A DNA stretch of 64,000 nt, from positions 1 to 64,000 of the forward strand of contig JAURIR010000002.1 in the NCBI GenBank assembly GCA_030832645.1, written 5' to 3'. The translations under genes and the position numbers were made by a program. Below, piece by piece: positions 10,737-21,516 of the stretch. A model generated the notes under the pieces. The model did no database searches and was not told the origin of the DNA. It saw only the letters and a list, made by a program, of their open reading frames with translations. Every line of letters starts with the position of its first letter. The first letter of the stretch is position 1. Source of the DNA: Chitinophagales bacterium. GTDB lineage: Bacteria; Bacteroidota; Bacteroidia; Chitinophagales; Chitinophagaceae.

Positions 10737-12839
10737 TTGGAAACAAAAAAAGACATATTGTGGCGCAGTTACCTCATCTACATCATGATGTTGGTATTGG
10801 GTGCCTGCATATTTGCTAAAGCATTTTATATTCAAAATGCTGAGGGCGCTTATTGGAGATCTTTGAGCGATAGTCTCCATTTGGAATACAGAGAAATGGA
10901 CGCTGAGCGCGGTACCATTTATAGTGAGGATGGAAGGATGTTGAGCAGCTCCATTCCATTTTTTGATATTTATCTCGATTTTGGCGCCGAGGGTATCCAA
11001 GAGAAAAATGGAGAAAGGCTAAAACAAAATATCGACAGCCTTGCTTTCCATCTTTCATTGATTGTAGGAGAGAAATCACCACTTGACTATAAGCGAGAAT
11101 TGATGGATGTATTCAACCGTCAAGATCGCTACCATTTACTTACCAAGAACATCGACTTTAACCAGTACCAGCAATTACGTGGTATTGGTTTCATCAGAAA
11201 AAATAAAAACAAGAACGGATTCATTTTTATTGAAAAAGAAAAAAGACTTACACCGTTTGGACTCCTCGCCAACAGAACGATTGGTTTGTCTCGCGAATAC
11301 CTCGATTCATCGGGTAACCTCGTTACAAAGAATGTGGGTCTAGAAAAAACATACGACAGTCTTTTGAAAGGGGTAACTGGGAAACGATTGGTGCGTAGAA
11401 TTGCGGGCGGTGCATTTGTGCCGGTGGAAGGATCAGAAATTGAACCTGATAATGGGAAGGATATATCAACTACCCTCGATATAAATATTCAAGATATCGC
11501 AGAGCAGGCCTTGTTAAAAGTGATGTCTGAAAATGAATGCACAAACGGTACTTGTATCGTAATGGAAGTAAAGACCGGTAAAATCAAAGCGATCGCAAAC
11601 CTTGGTCGCCAACCGGATGGAAGTTATGCAGAGGATTTGAACTATGCGATCACTCGGTCTGAACCTGGATCTACTTTCAAATTGATTACCATGCTTTCTG
11701 CATTGGATGATCAATTCATTAACCTGTCCAGCCATGTAAATATAGAAGGAGGAAAATGGGAATACGGTGGCAGAACAGTATGGGATAGTGAGCGACACAA
11801 CAGAACAGATGTTACCTATCAGCAAGCATTTGAATTAAGCTCCAATGTTGGTATGGCAAAATTAGCAGTGAATTTTTATGGACGAAATCCTTCAAAATTT
11901 ATTTCACATCTAGAAAAACTTCAACTCAATAGACCCTCGGGCATTGATTTAATTGGAGAGTCGCGTCCCTCTATCCCTCGCCCGGGTGATAAATTCTGGA
12001 GCAATGTTTCTTTGCCTTGGATGGGATTTGGATACTCGGTTGCAATCTCGCCTCTACAAACGCTGATGGTATATAATGCAGTAGCCAATCAGGGAAAAAT
12101 GATGCGGCCTTATTTGGTGAATGCCATTATGAAGGATGGAGCAATCATAAAGGAGTTCAAGCCCACTGTTATCAACGACTCTATCTGCAGTCAGCAAACA
12201 CTTCGTCAATTGAAAGCTTGTTTAGAGGGTGTGGTAGTTGCCGGAACTGCAAAAAGTATATACAGTGCTCAATTTCCTATTGCTGGGAAAACCGGCACTG
12301 CACAGGTAGCAAATGGCAACAAAGGATATACAGAGCATATTTATCAATCTTCGTTCGCTGGATACTTTCCATTAGACCGACCAAAATATTCTTGTATAGT
12401 GGTTATCAAGAACAAACCATTTGCTGCAAAATATTACGGTGCACAAATCGCTGGTCCTATATTTAGAACGATTGCTGATAAATTATACACTATTGATAAA
12501 GATTTGTACAAGTACTACAAACATCCTGCTGTCGTAGACACATCCAAGCAATCTGCAACCGGAAAAACAACTGATTTTAGATTGATTGCAAAGCAACTAC
12601 AAACAAAAAAATCCGAGACCTCTTTAACGTTTTCTTCAAACAATGTATCCACTGGAATCATGCCTGCATTGAAAGGATATGGATTGAAAGATGCATTGGA
12701 AATATTGGAAAGCGAACATATACAAGTGATCGTAAATGGAAAAGGAAAAGTGAATGGACAATCCATTCCAGCTGGAATGCCTTTGCAAAAAGGGCAAACT
12801 GTTTACTTGAATCTTGGAAATAAAACTGATTTACCCTGA
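10737..12839 (+). CDS. ftsI: Division transpeptidase (PBP3/FtsI-type) with C-terminal PASTA domain
   Basis: SEPGSTFK (SxxK), SSN, KTGTAQ motifs; C-terminal PASTA-like MPALKGYGLKDALEILE; TTG start. Confidence 0.94.
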   Translation: METKKDILWRSYLIYIMMLVLGACIFAKAFYIQNAEGAYWRSLSDSLHLEYREMDAERGTIYSEDGRMLSSSIPFFDIYLDFGAEGIQEKNGERLKQNIDSLAFHLSLIVGEKSPLDYKRELMDVFNRQDRYHLLTKNIDFNQYQQLRGIGFIRKNKNKNGFIFIEKEKRLTPFGLLANRTIGLSREYLDSSGNLVTKNVGLEKTYDSLLKGVTGKRLVRRIAGGAFVPVEGSEIEPDNGKDISTTLDINIQDIAEQALLKVMSENECTNGTCIVMEVKTGKIKAIANLGRQPDGSYAEDLNYAITRSEPGSTFKLITMLSALDDQFINLSSHVNIEGGKWEYGGRTVWDSERHNRTDVTYQQAFELSSNVGMAKLAVNFYGRNPSKFISHLEKLQLNRPSGIDLIGESRPSIPRPGDKFWSNVSLPWMGFGYSVAISPLQTLMVYNAVANQGKMMRPYLVNAIMKDGAIIKEFKPTVINDSICSQQTLRQLKACLEGVVVAGTAKSIYSAQFPIAGKTGTAQVANGNKGYTEHIYQSSFAGYFPLDRPKYSCIVVIKNKPFAAKYYGAQIAGPIFRTIADKLYTIDKDLYKYYKHPAVVDTSKQSATGKTTDFRLIAKQLQTKKSETSLTFSSNNVSTGIMPALKGYGLKDALEILESEHIQVIVNGKGKVNGQSIPAGMPLQKGQTVYLNLGNKTDLP

Positions 12840-14305
12840 TGCCGACATTACAGGATATATTATATAAAATAAATATTCTTTCTATTGCTGGAAGAACGGA
12901 TATTCCTGTATCGTCTGTCCATATTGACTCTAGGCAAGTTTCTAAGGGATCTTGCTTTATAGCTGTCAAAGGAGTCTCCAACGATGGTCATGCATTTATT
13001 TCAAATGCCATTTTTGCAGGAGCTACTTCAATTCTATGCGAAGATATTCCAGCGGTAATTGAAGAGGGAATCACTTATGTGCAAACAAGCGATGCAGCAA
13101 AAGCCGCAGGAATCATGGCGCATAGTTTTTATGGAAATCCCACGCATCATTTTAAGTTAGTAGGTGTTACCGGAACAAATGGTAAAACTACAGTAGCAAC
13201 AGTACTTTACAATTTGTTCATCGCATTGGGTATTAGAGCAGGACTTGTATCAACTGTAGAAAATAGGATCAATGATGCAGTATCTCCATCTACGCATACA
13301 ACACCTGATGTGATTTCTTTGAATGCACTATTACAAAGAATGTACGAAGCTGGATGCGAATATGTTTTCATGGAAGTGAGCAGCCACGCTATTCATCAGC
13401 AGAGAATCAGCGGGTTGAATTTTGCAGGCGGAATTTTTACCAATATTACTCACGACCATTTGGATTACCACAAAACTTTCGAGGAGTATATACGAGTAAA
13501 AAAATCTTATTTCGATCAACTGCCTACTCATGCTTTTGCCATCACCAATAGTGATGATAAGCATGGCTCAGTGATGTTGCAAAACAGTGTTGCAAAAAAA
13601 CTTACCTACAGTTTAAAGACAACTGCAGATTTCAAAGGAAAAATTATCGACAATAGTATCACAGGACTTCATATGCAAATCAACGAGCAGGAAGTAATGT
13701 TCAGGTTGATCGGCGAATTCAATGCATACAATCTGTTGGCTGTTTATGGTGCTGCAGTAACGTTGGGAATCGATAAACAGGAAGTGCTAAGGGTGATGAG
13801 TGATTTGCACGGAGCTGAAGGTCGATTTGATTGGATGATCTCCCCGCAACAGGGAGTAATTGGTATTGTGGATTATGCACACACTCCCGATGCATTGTTA
13901 AATGTATTAACCACTATCAAAAAATTACAGAAAGGGTATGAGCAAGTGATTACAGTTGTTGGATGTGGTGGCGACAGAGATAAAACCAAACGAAAAGTGA
14001 TGGGTGCTACTGCAGCAGAATTCAGCACCAAGGCAATTTTTACATCCGATAATCCTCGAAGCGAAGATCCATTGCAGATACTGGAAGAAATGAAAGAGGG
14101 AATGAACCTGGCTCTTTTAAAAAAAGTAGTAGCAGTGCAAGATCGCAAAGAAGCGATCAGGACTGCCGTAATGTTGGCCAAGCAAGATGATATCATTTTA
14201 GTTGCAGGGAAAGGACACGAGAAATACCAAGAGATAAAAGGGAAGAAGTTTGATTTTGATGATAAGCAAGTTTTATTAGAGGCATTTAAAGAATTGGATA
14301 AATAA
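12839..14305 (+). CDS. murE: UDP-MurNAc-L-Ala-D-Glu ligase (MurE)
   Basis: GVTGTNGKTTVATVLYNL, SSHAIHQQRISGL, TNITHDHLDYHKTFEEY, DNPRSEDP; TGATG overlap with ftsI. Confidence 0.96.
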   Translation: MPTLQDILYKINILSIAGRTDIPVSSVHIDSRQVSKGSCFIAVKGVSNDGHAFISNAIFAGATSILCEDIPAVIEEGITYVQTSDAAKAAGIMAHSFYGNPTHHFKLVGVTGTNGKTTVATVLYNLFIALGIRAGLVSTVENRINDAVSPSTHTTPDVISLNALLQRMYEAGCEYVFMEVSSHAIHQQRISGLNFAGGIFTNITHDHLDYHKTFEEYIRVKKSYFDQLPTHAFAITNSDDKHGSVMLQNSVAKKLTYSLKTTADFKGKIIDNSITGLHMQINEQEVMFRLIGEFNAYNLLAVYGAAVTLGIDKQEVLRVMSDLHGAEGRFDWMISPQQGVIGIVDYAHTPDALLNVLTTIKKLQKGYEQVITVVGCGGDRDKTKRKVMGATAAEFSTKAIFTSDNPRSEDPLQILEEMKEGMNLALLKKVVAVQDRKEAIRTAVMLAKQDDIILVAGKGHEKYQEIKGKKFDFDDKQVLLEAFKELDK

Positions 14306-14311
14306 ATAAGT

Positions 14312-15583
14312 ATGTTGTATCACTTCTATCAATGGTTGCAGAGTGAGGGACTGAAATTTCCAGGAATGGGCGTATTTCAGTTCATTACATTTAGAGCAAT
14401 GATGGCAATTTTGCTGTCTCTCTTTATTACACTTATTTATGGAAAGCGTATCATTCTCTTTTTGCAAAAAAAGCAAGTAGGGGAAAGTGTACGTGAGCTT
14501 GGATTACAAGGGGAAGAGCAAAAGAAAGGAACTCCAACCATGGGAGGCTTCATCATATTGTTAGGAATTTTAATTCCAACACTACTTTTCGCAAATCTTG
14601 ATAAAGTATATATCAAGTTATTACTTCTTAGTACAGTGTGGTTGGGGCTGGTGGGATTTGTAGACGATTATTTGAAGTTGAGAGCAAAGCGTTTGTCGCA
14701 AGAACAGGGTATTCCCTATAGAAAAGGTGATAAAGATGGGTTAGCCGGTTGGTTCAAGGTATTAGGTCAAGTTGGCTTGGGTGTGATCATCAGTGCCACG
14801 TTGTTATTCAATGATCATGTAAAGGTTTTACGTGAATACAAGGGCGACGTAAAGCCTGCCAATGCCACGGTTATTAAATTTCAGGGCGGGGAAAGGTATT
14901 TTGTAAAAGCAAATGAACCTGTTACAACCATTCCATTTATAAAGAATCATGAATTCAATTATGCTCGTTTGCTTCCGGCAAATCTTCGTCAATACGGCTG
15001 GATAGTATATATGTTGGCTATCATATTTATTGTTACAGCTGTTTCTAACGGAGCCAATATCACCGACGGTTTAGATGGACTCGCAACAGGGGTGTCTGCA
15101 ATTATTGGTGTATGCCTTGCGCTCTTTGCCTATGCAAGCGGCAACTTGATATTTGCCGATTACCTCAATATTATGTACATACCTAATCTTGGGGAAGTAT
15201 CTGTTTTTATTGCTGCCATGATTGGAGCCTGTATTGGATTTCTTTGGTACAATACCTATCCTGCTCAGGTATTCATGGGCGATACAGGAAGTCTTGCGTT
15301 GGGAGGCATCATTGCCTCATTGGCTATCATGGTTAGAAAAGAATTGTTGATTCCTATTTTTTGCGCAGTCTTTTTGGTGGAGAATATCAGTGTCATTGTT
15401 CAAGTGAGTTATTTCAAATACACCAAGAAAAAATACGGAGAGGGTAGAAGAGTGTTTTTGATGAGTCCATTGCATCATCATTACCAAAAGAAGGGATACC
15501 ACGAAAGTAAAATCGCAGTGAGGTTTTGGATCATCACATTATTGTTTGTGGTATTTGCAGTGATGTCGTTAAAAATGAGATAA
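14312..15583 (+). CDS. mraY: Phospho-N-acetylmuramoyl-pentapeptide transferase
   Basis: GTPTMGGFIILLGI, GFVDDYLKL, NITDGLDGLATG, FMGDTGSLALGG, SPLHHHYQKKGYHE. Confidence 0.97.
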   Translation: MLYHFYQWLQSEGLKFPGMGVFQFITFRAMMAILLSLFITLIYGKRIILFLQKKQVGESVRELGLQGEEQKKGTPTMGGFIILLGILIPTLLFANLDKVYIKLLLLSTVWLGLVGFVDDYLKLRAKRLSQEQGIPYRKGDKDGLAGWFKVLGQVGLGVIISATLLFNDHVKVLREYKGDVKPANATVIKFQGGERYFVKANEPVTTIPFIKNHEFNYARLLPANLRQYGWIVYMLAIIFIVTAVSNGANITDGLDGLATGVSAIIGVCLALFAYASGNLIFADYLNIMYIPNLGEVSVFIAAMIGACIGFLWYNTYPAQVFMGDTGSLALGGIIASLAIMVRKELLIPIFCAVFLVENISVIVQVSYFKYTKKKYGEGRRVFLMSPLHHHYQKKGYHESKIAVRFWIITLLFVVFAVMSLKMR

Positions 15584-15586
15584 TAA

Positions 15587-16923
15587 ATGAGTAAAAGAAT
15601 AGTCATACTAGGAGCAGGCGAGAGCGGAGTGGGTACTGCGTTGCTTTGTAAGCAACAAGGGTATGATGTTTTCGTTTCTGACGGTGGAAAATTGAAAGCG
15701 CATTATCAAAAAGAGCTATTGGATAATCAAATTGAGTTTGAATATGATGGGCACACGCCTGCAAAAATCCTAAATGCAGATGAAGTGATGAAGAGTCCAG
15801 GTATCTCACATGCTGCTGAGATCGTTAAGCAGATCACTAAACAGGGAATTCCAATCATTAGTGAAATTGAGTTGGCATACCGACATAAAGGCGAAAGTAA
15901 AATCATAGGAATCACTGGAAGCAATGGTAAAACAACCACCACCTCTCTTATATATGCTATATGCAGAAAGGAGGGATCGATTGCGCTCTTGTGGGAAATA
16001 TCGGTAATTCTATTGCGCGTCAAATTGCATTGGATCCTAAACCTCTTTATGTTGTTGAGATCAGTAGTTTTCAATTGGATGATATCATTTCATTCAGACC
16101 GGATGTTGCCGTATTGACCAATATCACAGAAGATCATTTGGATCGATACGACTACGACTTCAATAAATACATCAAGGCAAAGTTCAATATCGCTAAGAAT
16201 CAAACCGAGCTGGATTTCTTCATTTACAATGCAGACGATCCAGTTACAACCCAACACTTACACAATTATCCATTTCATTCTAAACCACTCCCCATTAGTA
16301 TGCAAAAAGAACTGCCAAAAGGAGCTTTCATCAACGAAAGCAAGATGACTGTCAAGCATGGTGATTCGTTTTCCATGAGCATTTTTGATTTTGCTCTCAA
16401 GGGTAAACACAATCAGTACAATACCATGGCCGCTGCAGTTGCAGGTTCAGTTGTTGGAATTCGGAAAGATAAAATTCGTGATGCCGTTGCATCCTTCGAG
16501 AGCTTGGAGCATCGAATGGAGAAGGTGGCAACCGTTCGCGGTATTGACTTTATAAATGATTCCAAGGCTACCAATGTTAATAGTACGTGGTTTGCACTCG
16601 AAAGTATGGAGAAGCCGGTGACATTGATTTTAGGCGGTGTAGACAAGGGAAATGACTATGAGTTGATCAAAGAAATGGTCTCCGAAAAAGTAAAAGCTAT
16701 CATTTGCATGGGAGTTGACAATTCAAAAATTCATGCGGCATTCGAGGGCATTGTTGAAAAAATCGTAGATACCAATAGTGCAGAAGAGGCTGTTCAACGC
16801 GCCTACGAAATTTCTAAAAAAGGTGATGTCGTGTTATTGAGCCCTGCTTGTGCAAGTTTTGATTTATTTAAAAATTACGAAGACAGAGGTCAGCAATTTA
16901 AAAAAGCAGTGAAAGAACTATAA
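15587..16923 (+). CDS. murD: UDP-MurNAc-L-Ala:D-Glu ligase (MurD), interrupted by a 1-nt frameshift near 15965
   Basis: ORF 15587-16117 contains the N-terminus and GITGSNGKTTTTSLIYAICRK; the protein continues in another frame (GGIDCALVGNIGNSIARQIAL..EISSFQLDDI..TNITEDHLDRY..) to 16923. Confidence 0.94.
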
Positions 16924-18171
16924 ATGCAAGGAGAAGGATTAGATATCAGTCAATATTCTTTTTCGAATATTTCGAAAAGAACCAAGGGTGACAAAGTTAT
17001 CTGGACCCTGGTGGTATTGCTTACATTGGTAAGTTTACTTGCTGTGTATAGCAGTACGGGTACACTTGCCTATAAGCTTTCCAAGAGTACGGAGTCTTAC
17101 TTATTCAAACAAATTGTTTTCATTGCCATTGGCGTCTCAATAATTTATTTTGCTCATCTGGTTAACTATACGGTTTATTCTAAAGTAGCCCAGGTACTTT
17201 ATATCATTTCCATTCCGTTGCTTTTGTATACGTTGTTCTTTGGCACAAATTTAAACGATGCCAACCGCTGGATCAGATTGCCAATTATAAACTTAACCTT
17301 TCAGACTTCTGACCTGGCCAAATTGGCATTGTTTATGTATTTGAGTAGACAGTTGAGTAAGCGTCAGGAAACCATCAAAGATTTTAAAACAGGATTTCTG
17401 CCTGTTATTGCTCCCGTATTCTTGATTTGTGCTTTGATTGCACCGGCTAATTTGTCAACTGCATTGCTAACTGGTGCAACCAGTATGTTATTATTATTTA
17501 TCGGAAGGGCAAGTATCAAGCATTTATTATTGGTCATACTGATTGCTTTGATTCCAATGCTTATGTTAATTGGTTTTGCAAGGGTTTATTATAATCAAGA
17601 AACTGGAAAATCAGAACCGCTTCCAACCATACTTACAAAAGGGAGGGTTGAAACCTGGATCAAGCGCGTCCAAAATTTTATGTACGCTGATAAGGCGGAA
17701 GCTTCTTTTCAGGTACAGCAAGCAAAAATTGCAATCGCTAAAGGCAGATGGGTTGGATTGGGTCCGGGTAACAGTGAAGCAAGAAATTTTCTACCACATC
17801 CGTATTCTGATTTTATCTATGCCATCATCATCGAAGAATATGGATTGGTGGGGGGCGCTATCATATTATTGATCTACTTACTCTTTTTGTACAGGTGTTT
17901 GAGAATTATGCGCAGGTGTCCTTATGCTTTTGGGGCATTCCTTTCACTAGGCTTGAGCTTCACTTTGGTAATTCAAGCGATGGCCAATATGGCTGTGAAC
18001 GTGAGTCTGTTTCCCGTTACCGGTGTCACACTTCCTCTGGTGAGTATGGGGGGAAGTTCGTTTTTGTTTACTTGTCTGGCAATTGGAATCATTTTAAGTG
18101 TTGCAAGAAACGTAGAGATCATGGAGGGTAAGACAGTTCCTGAAAATGTAAAAGAAGGAGGAGCGGAATGA
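16924..18171 (+). CDS. ftsW: Lipid II polymerase / division protein FtsW
   Basis: SEDS family: NDANRWIRLP, GPGNSEARNFLPHPYSDFIYAIIIEEYG, GVTLPLVSMGGSS. Confidence 0.96.
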   Translation: MQGEGLDISQYSFSNISKRTKGDKVIWTLVVLLTLVSLLAVYSSTGTLAYKLSKSTESYLFKQIVFIAIGVSIIYFAHLVNYTVYSKVAQVLYIISIPLLLYTLFFGTNLNDANRWIRLPIINLTFQTSDLAKLALFMYLSRQLSKRQETIKDFKTGFLPVIAPVFLICALIAPANLSTALLTGATSMLLLFIGRASIKHLLLVILIALIPMLMLIGFARVYYNQETGKSEPLPTILTKGRVETWIKRVQNFMYADKAEASFQVQQAKIAIAKGRWVGLGPGNSEARNFLPHPYSDFIYAIIIEEYGLVGGAIILLIYLLFLYRCLRIMRRCPYAFGAFLSLGLSFTLVIQAMANMAVNVSLFPVTGVTLPLVSMGGSSFLFTCLAIGIILSVARNVEIMEGKTVPENVKEGGAE

Positions 18172-19268
18172 AGCTGAATAAAATTATCATAGCAGGTGGT
18201 GGAACAGGCGGGCATATTTTTCCTGCAATTGCAGTAGCTCACGCATTGAAACAAATGGACAAAACCATTCAAATATTATTTGTAGGTGCGAAGGGCAAAA
18301 TGGAAATGGAAAAGGTTCCACTGGCAGGGTATGCAATTGAAGGGCTTGATATCGCAGGATTCAATCGCTCTAATCTGCTAAAAAATTGGAGTCTTCCTTT
18401 CAAGTTGATCAGAAGTTTTCTGCAAGTAAAAAATATTTTCAAGTCATTCCAACCAGATGCTGTGTTTGGTGTGGGAGGGTATTCCAGCTTTCCTGTTCTT
18501 CGCTATGCGCAGCGATTAGGAGTTCCCAGTTTTTTACACGAGGCAAATGCATATGCAGGTAAGGCCAATAAAATGCTGGGTAAAAACGCTACCAGGGTGA
18601 TGGTGGCAACCGACGGCATGGAGAGATTTTTCCCCGCATCCAAGATTCTGAAAACAGGTAATCCTGTTAGAACGGAGATTATCAACAAGTCATTTTCCTT
18701 AGAAGATGCGTATGAATTTTTTGGATTGAAACAACATAAACCAACTCTTCTGATCATCGGTGGTAGTCTGGGAGCAAAAAGCATTAATCATGCTATTTCA
18801 AAAGGTATTGTTTCACTGATCGAATCAGGCATACAAGTGATCTGGCAAACTGGAAAAGGTAATTTGGAATTGGTTGGAGAAGATATACGCAAACAAAAAG
18901 AAGTCTGTATAACTGAATTCATCACCAAGATGAATTATGCCTATGCGATCGCAGACCTTGTTGTTTCACGAGCGGGTGCTATTGCATTGGCTGAGATATG
19001 TGCAACAGGAAAAGCTTCTATTCTGGTTCCTTATCCATTTGCTGCGGAGGATCATCAAACAGAAAATGCCATGGCATTGGTCCGACACAATGCTGCAGTA
19101 ATGGTAAGGGATACCGATGCAGCTGATCAGTTGATTGGCATGATAGAGATTTTAATCAATGACAAAGTGAAGCTACAGTCATTAGGAATTGCAGCATCAG
19201 CACTTTTTGTAAAAGACGCTGATCAACGTATTGCATCTGAAATAAAACATAGCGTAGAACAAGAATGA
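18168..19268 (+). CDS. murG: UDP-GlcNAc:MurNAc-pentapeptide-PP-undecaprenol GlcNAc transferase
   Basis: IAGGGTGGHIFPAIAVAHAL, GGYSSFPVLRYAQRLGVPSFLHEANA, VVSRAGAIALAEI, EDHQTENA; ATGA overlap with ftsW. Confidence 0.96.
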   Translation: MKLNKIIIAGGGTGGHIFPAIAVAHALKQMDKTIQILFVGAKGKMEMEKVPLAGYAIEGLDIAGFNRSNLLKNWSLPFKLIRSFLQVKNIFKSFQPDAVFGVGGYSSFPVLRYAQRLGVPSFLHEANAYAGKANKMLGKNATRVMVATDGMERFFPASKILKTGNPVRTEIINKSFSLEDAYEFFGLKQHKPTLLIIGGSLGAKSINHAISKGIVSLIESGIQVIWQTGKGNLELVGEDIRKQKEVCITEFITKMNYAYAIADLVVSRAGAIALAEICATGKASILVPYPFAAEDHQTENAMALVRHNAAVMVRDTDAADQLIGMIEILINDKVKLQSLGIAASALFVKDADQRIASEIKHSVEQE

Positions 19269-20632
19269 TTGGCGTACTAAACATATCAGATATCAAAAAG
19301 GCCTATTTCATTGGAATAGGAGGAATTGGTATGAGTGCCATCGCACGCTATTTTATTTCAATTGGAGTAAAAGTTTTCGGATACGATAAAACTCCAAGTG
19401 CATTGACAGAGGATCTGATGAAAGAAGGATGTCAAATTGAATTTGTAGACGATCCTGCAACTTGTGTCGAGGATGCAGATGTAGTTGTCTACACTCCTGC
19501 GATTCCATCCGACAGTAGGATTATGCACTACTATCATGAAAGAGAAATACCACTGTTAAAAAGAAGTGAGGTATTGGGAGTCATCTCCAAAGATTCATTC
19601 AATATATGTATTGCCGGTACACATGGTAAAACAACCGTCAGTACCATGGTAGCCCACCTGCTCAGGGATTCAGGTTATGGGTGCAATGCGTTTTTAGGTG
19701 GAATATCTTCCAATTACGGTACTAATTTTTGGAGCAGTAAAAACAACTGTACTGTTATTGAAGCAGACGAATACGATAGAAGTTTCTTGAAACTTCATCC
19801 AAATATTATTGCCATCACATCCATGGATCCTGATCATTTAGATATCTATGGTACGGCTGCTTCAATGGAGGATGCATTCCTGGAATTTGCAGGAAAGTTA
19901 GATCCGAAGGGACTTTTATTGACCAAGAAAGGACTTTCAAGAGAACAGTCTTTTTCTTCTGAGCAGCATGTTACGTACCACATCTCCAGAGAAGATGCAG
20001 GCATTCATACAGTTAGCCTTCAGATAGTAAATGGTTACTATCAATACGATGTAAAGGGCCCAGGTTGGAAAATTGATAAAATCCAATTGCATATGGGCGG
20101 CATGCACAACGTGGAAAACAGTTTGGTTGCAATTGGAATTGCAAAACAACTTGGAATTGTAGATGACAAAATTCGAGAAGCAATAGCAAGCTTTAAAGGC
20201 GTGAAGAGAAGGTTTGAATATATTGTAAAAACCGAAGAGCATATATATATCGACGATTATGCCCACCATCCTGAAGAATTAAGAGCTTTGATTTCAAGTG
20301 CTAAGTTGCTTTATCCCACCAAAAAATGTACGCTGATTTTTCAGCCACATTTATACAGCAGAACGCGCGACTTTGCCAGTGAATTTGCAGAAAGTCTTTC
20401 TCTTGCCGACGAGACCATCTTATTACCTATCTATCCTGCAAGAGAGTTGCCTATAGAAGGGGTAACAAGTTCCATGATCGCCAATCAGATGAAGTCGAAT
20501 GTTCAACTTATAGCATTTGAAGACGTAGCCACATTTGTAAATTCATCTCAACCCTCTTTGATAATAACAGCAGGAGCAGGAAATATCGATCGTTGGATTG
20601 AGCCCATTAAAAATATTTTATTGAATCAGTGA
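19265..20632 (+). CDS. murC: UDP-MurNAc:L-Ala ligase
   Basis: FIGIGGIGMSAIARYF, AGTHGKTTVSTMVAHLL, VIEADEYDRSFLKL, IDDYAHHPEELRALI; ATGA overlap with murG. Confidence 0.96.
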   Translation: MIGVLNISDIKKAYFIGIGGIGMSAIARYFISIGVKVFGYDKTPSALTEDLMKEGCQIEFVDDPATCVEDADVVVYTPAIPSDSRIMHYYHEREIPLLKRSEVLGVISKDSFNICIAGTHGKTTVSTMVAHLLRDSGYGCNAFLGGISSNYGTNFWSSKNNCTVIEADEYDRSFLKLHPNIIAITSMDPDHLDIYGTAASMEDAFLEFAGKLDPKGLLLTKKGLSREQSFSSEQHVTYHISREDAGIHTVSLQIVNGYYQYDVKGPGWKIDKIQLHMGGMHNVENSLVAIGIAKQLGIVDDKIREAIASFKGVKRRFEYIVKTEEHIYIDDYAHHPEELRALISSAKLLYPTKKCTLIFQPHLYSRTRDFASEFAESLSLADETILLPIYPARELPIEGVTSSMIANQMKSNVQLIAFEDVATFVNSSQPSLIITAGAGNIDRWIEPIKNILLNQ

Positions 20633-21513
20633 TCAAGAAGTCAACCATATTGAAAGTAGTAACTATTATCCTCTGGATACTCATCGGTTCTGGATTGTCG
20701 TTTGTGCTTGTAAGTGGAGTAGTAAAGGAAAGGGCGCAAGTATGCAAGGAGGTTGTCGTTTCTTTTATGGACGACAAGCTGATGAATATGATTGATAAAG
20801 AGGAAATATATAATAGTTTATGGCCATCACAGTTAAAGGAGTCGCCTGTTGGAAAACCGTTGGCGAAAATTGATCTCTTTCATCTGGAACGTCAATTGGA
20901 AAAGAATCCCTGGGTGGAGTCTGCAAATCTATATGTTGACAATCGTCAAACATTGAAGATTGATATCAAGCAACGAACCCCTGTAGCCAGAGTATTTACG
21001 CCCGAGGGAAATTCTTTTTACCTCGATGAATCGTTTAATCTTTTGCCATTAAAAACAACAGACTTTATAGCTCTACCTGTTTTCATGAATTTTTATATTC
21101 ATCCAACAGCCTTGAAAGCAAGCGACAGTGTATTGCTTTCAAGAATCACTGGCTTGTCAAAATTTATTCTCAATGATCCGTTCTGGTTGGCACAAATTGA
21201 ATCTATTTACATTCAACCAGATAATAGTTTTGAAATTACCACACAAGTAGGTGAGCAAACCATACACCTCGGTAACCGCAGTGACTGGGCTTCTCTTTTT
21301 TATAAGCTAAAAGTGTTATACAGAAAATTCAGTGCAGAACAATCCTGGGGAAGGTACAGCGTTATCAACCTTCAATACAAAGATCAAGTCGTGTGTGAGA
21401 GATCCGATGTGAAAATGATGTTGGCTGATACGAGTCGCATTGATTCTACACTCCTAGTGGTCAACCCTTCTAATAATAATATCAAATTAAATACAAACCC
21501 CAGTAAAAAGTGA
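20629..21513 (+). CDS. ftsQ: Cell division protein FtsQ-like
   Basis: N-terminal TM, POTRA/FtsQ-type region (LEKNPWVESANLYVDNRQTLKIDIKQRTPVARVF); GTGA overlap with murC; between murC and ftsA. Confidence 0.87.
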   Translation: MIKKSTILKVVTIILWILIGSGLSFVLVSGVVKERAQVCKEVVVSFMDDKLMNMIDKEEIYNSLWPSQLKESPVGKPLAKIDLFHLERQLEKNPWVESANLYVDNRQTLKIDIKQRTPVARVFTPEGNSFYLDESFNLLPLKTTDFIALPVFMNFYIHPTALKASDSVLLSRITGLSKFILNDPFWLAQIESIYIQPDNSFEITTQVGEQTIHLGNRSDWASLFYKLKVLYRKFSAEQSWGRYSVINLQYKDQVVCERSDVKMMLADTSRIDSTLLVVNPSNNNIKLNTNPSKK

Positions 21514-21516
21514 ATT

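Noticed and set aside
10221-11000. 259-aa minus-strand ORF antisense to rsmH/ftsL/ftsI
   Set aside because: Lies wholly opposite well-supported genes, composition is C/F/H-rich antisense-like, no recognizable domain.
15961-16117. Overlapping 157-nt two-frame region of murD as a genuine second gene
   Set aside because: The downstream half of the 15587-16117 ORF (EGSIALLWEISVILLRVKL..) is just the shifted reading of murD; no separate protein is implied.
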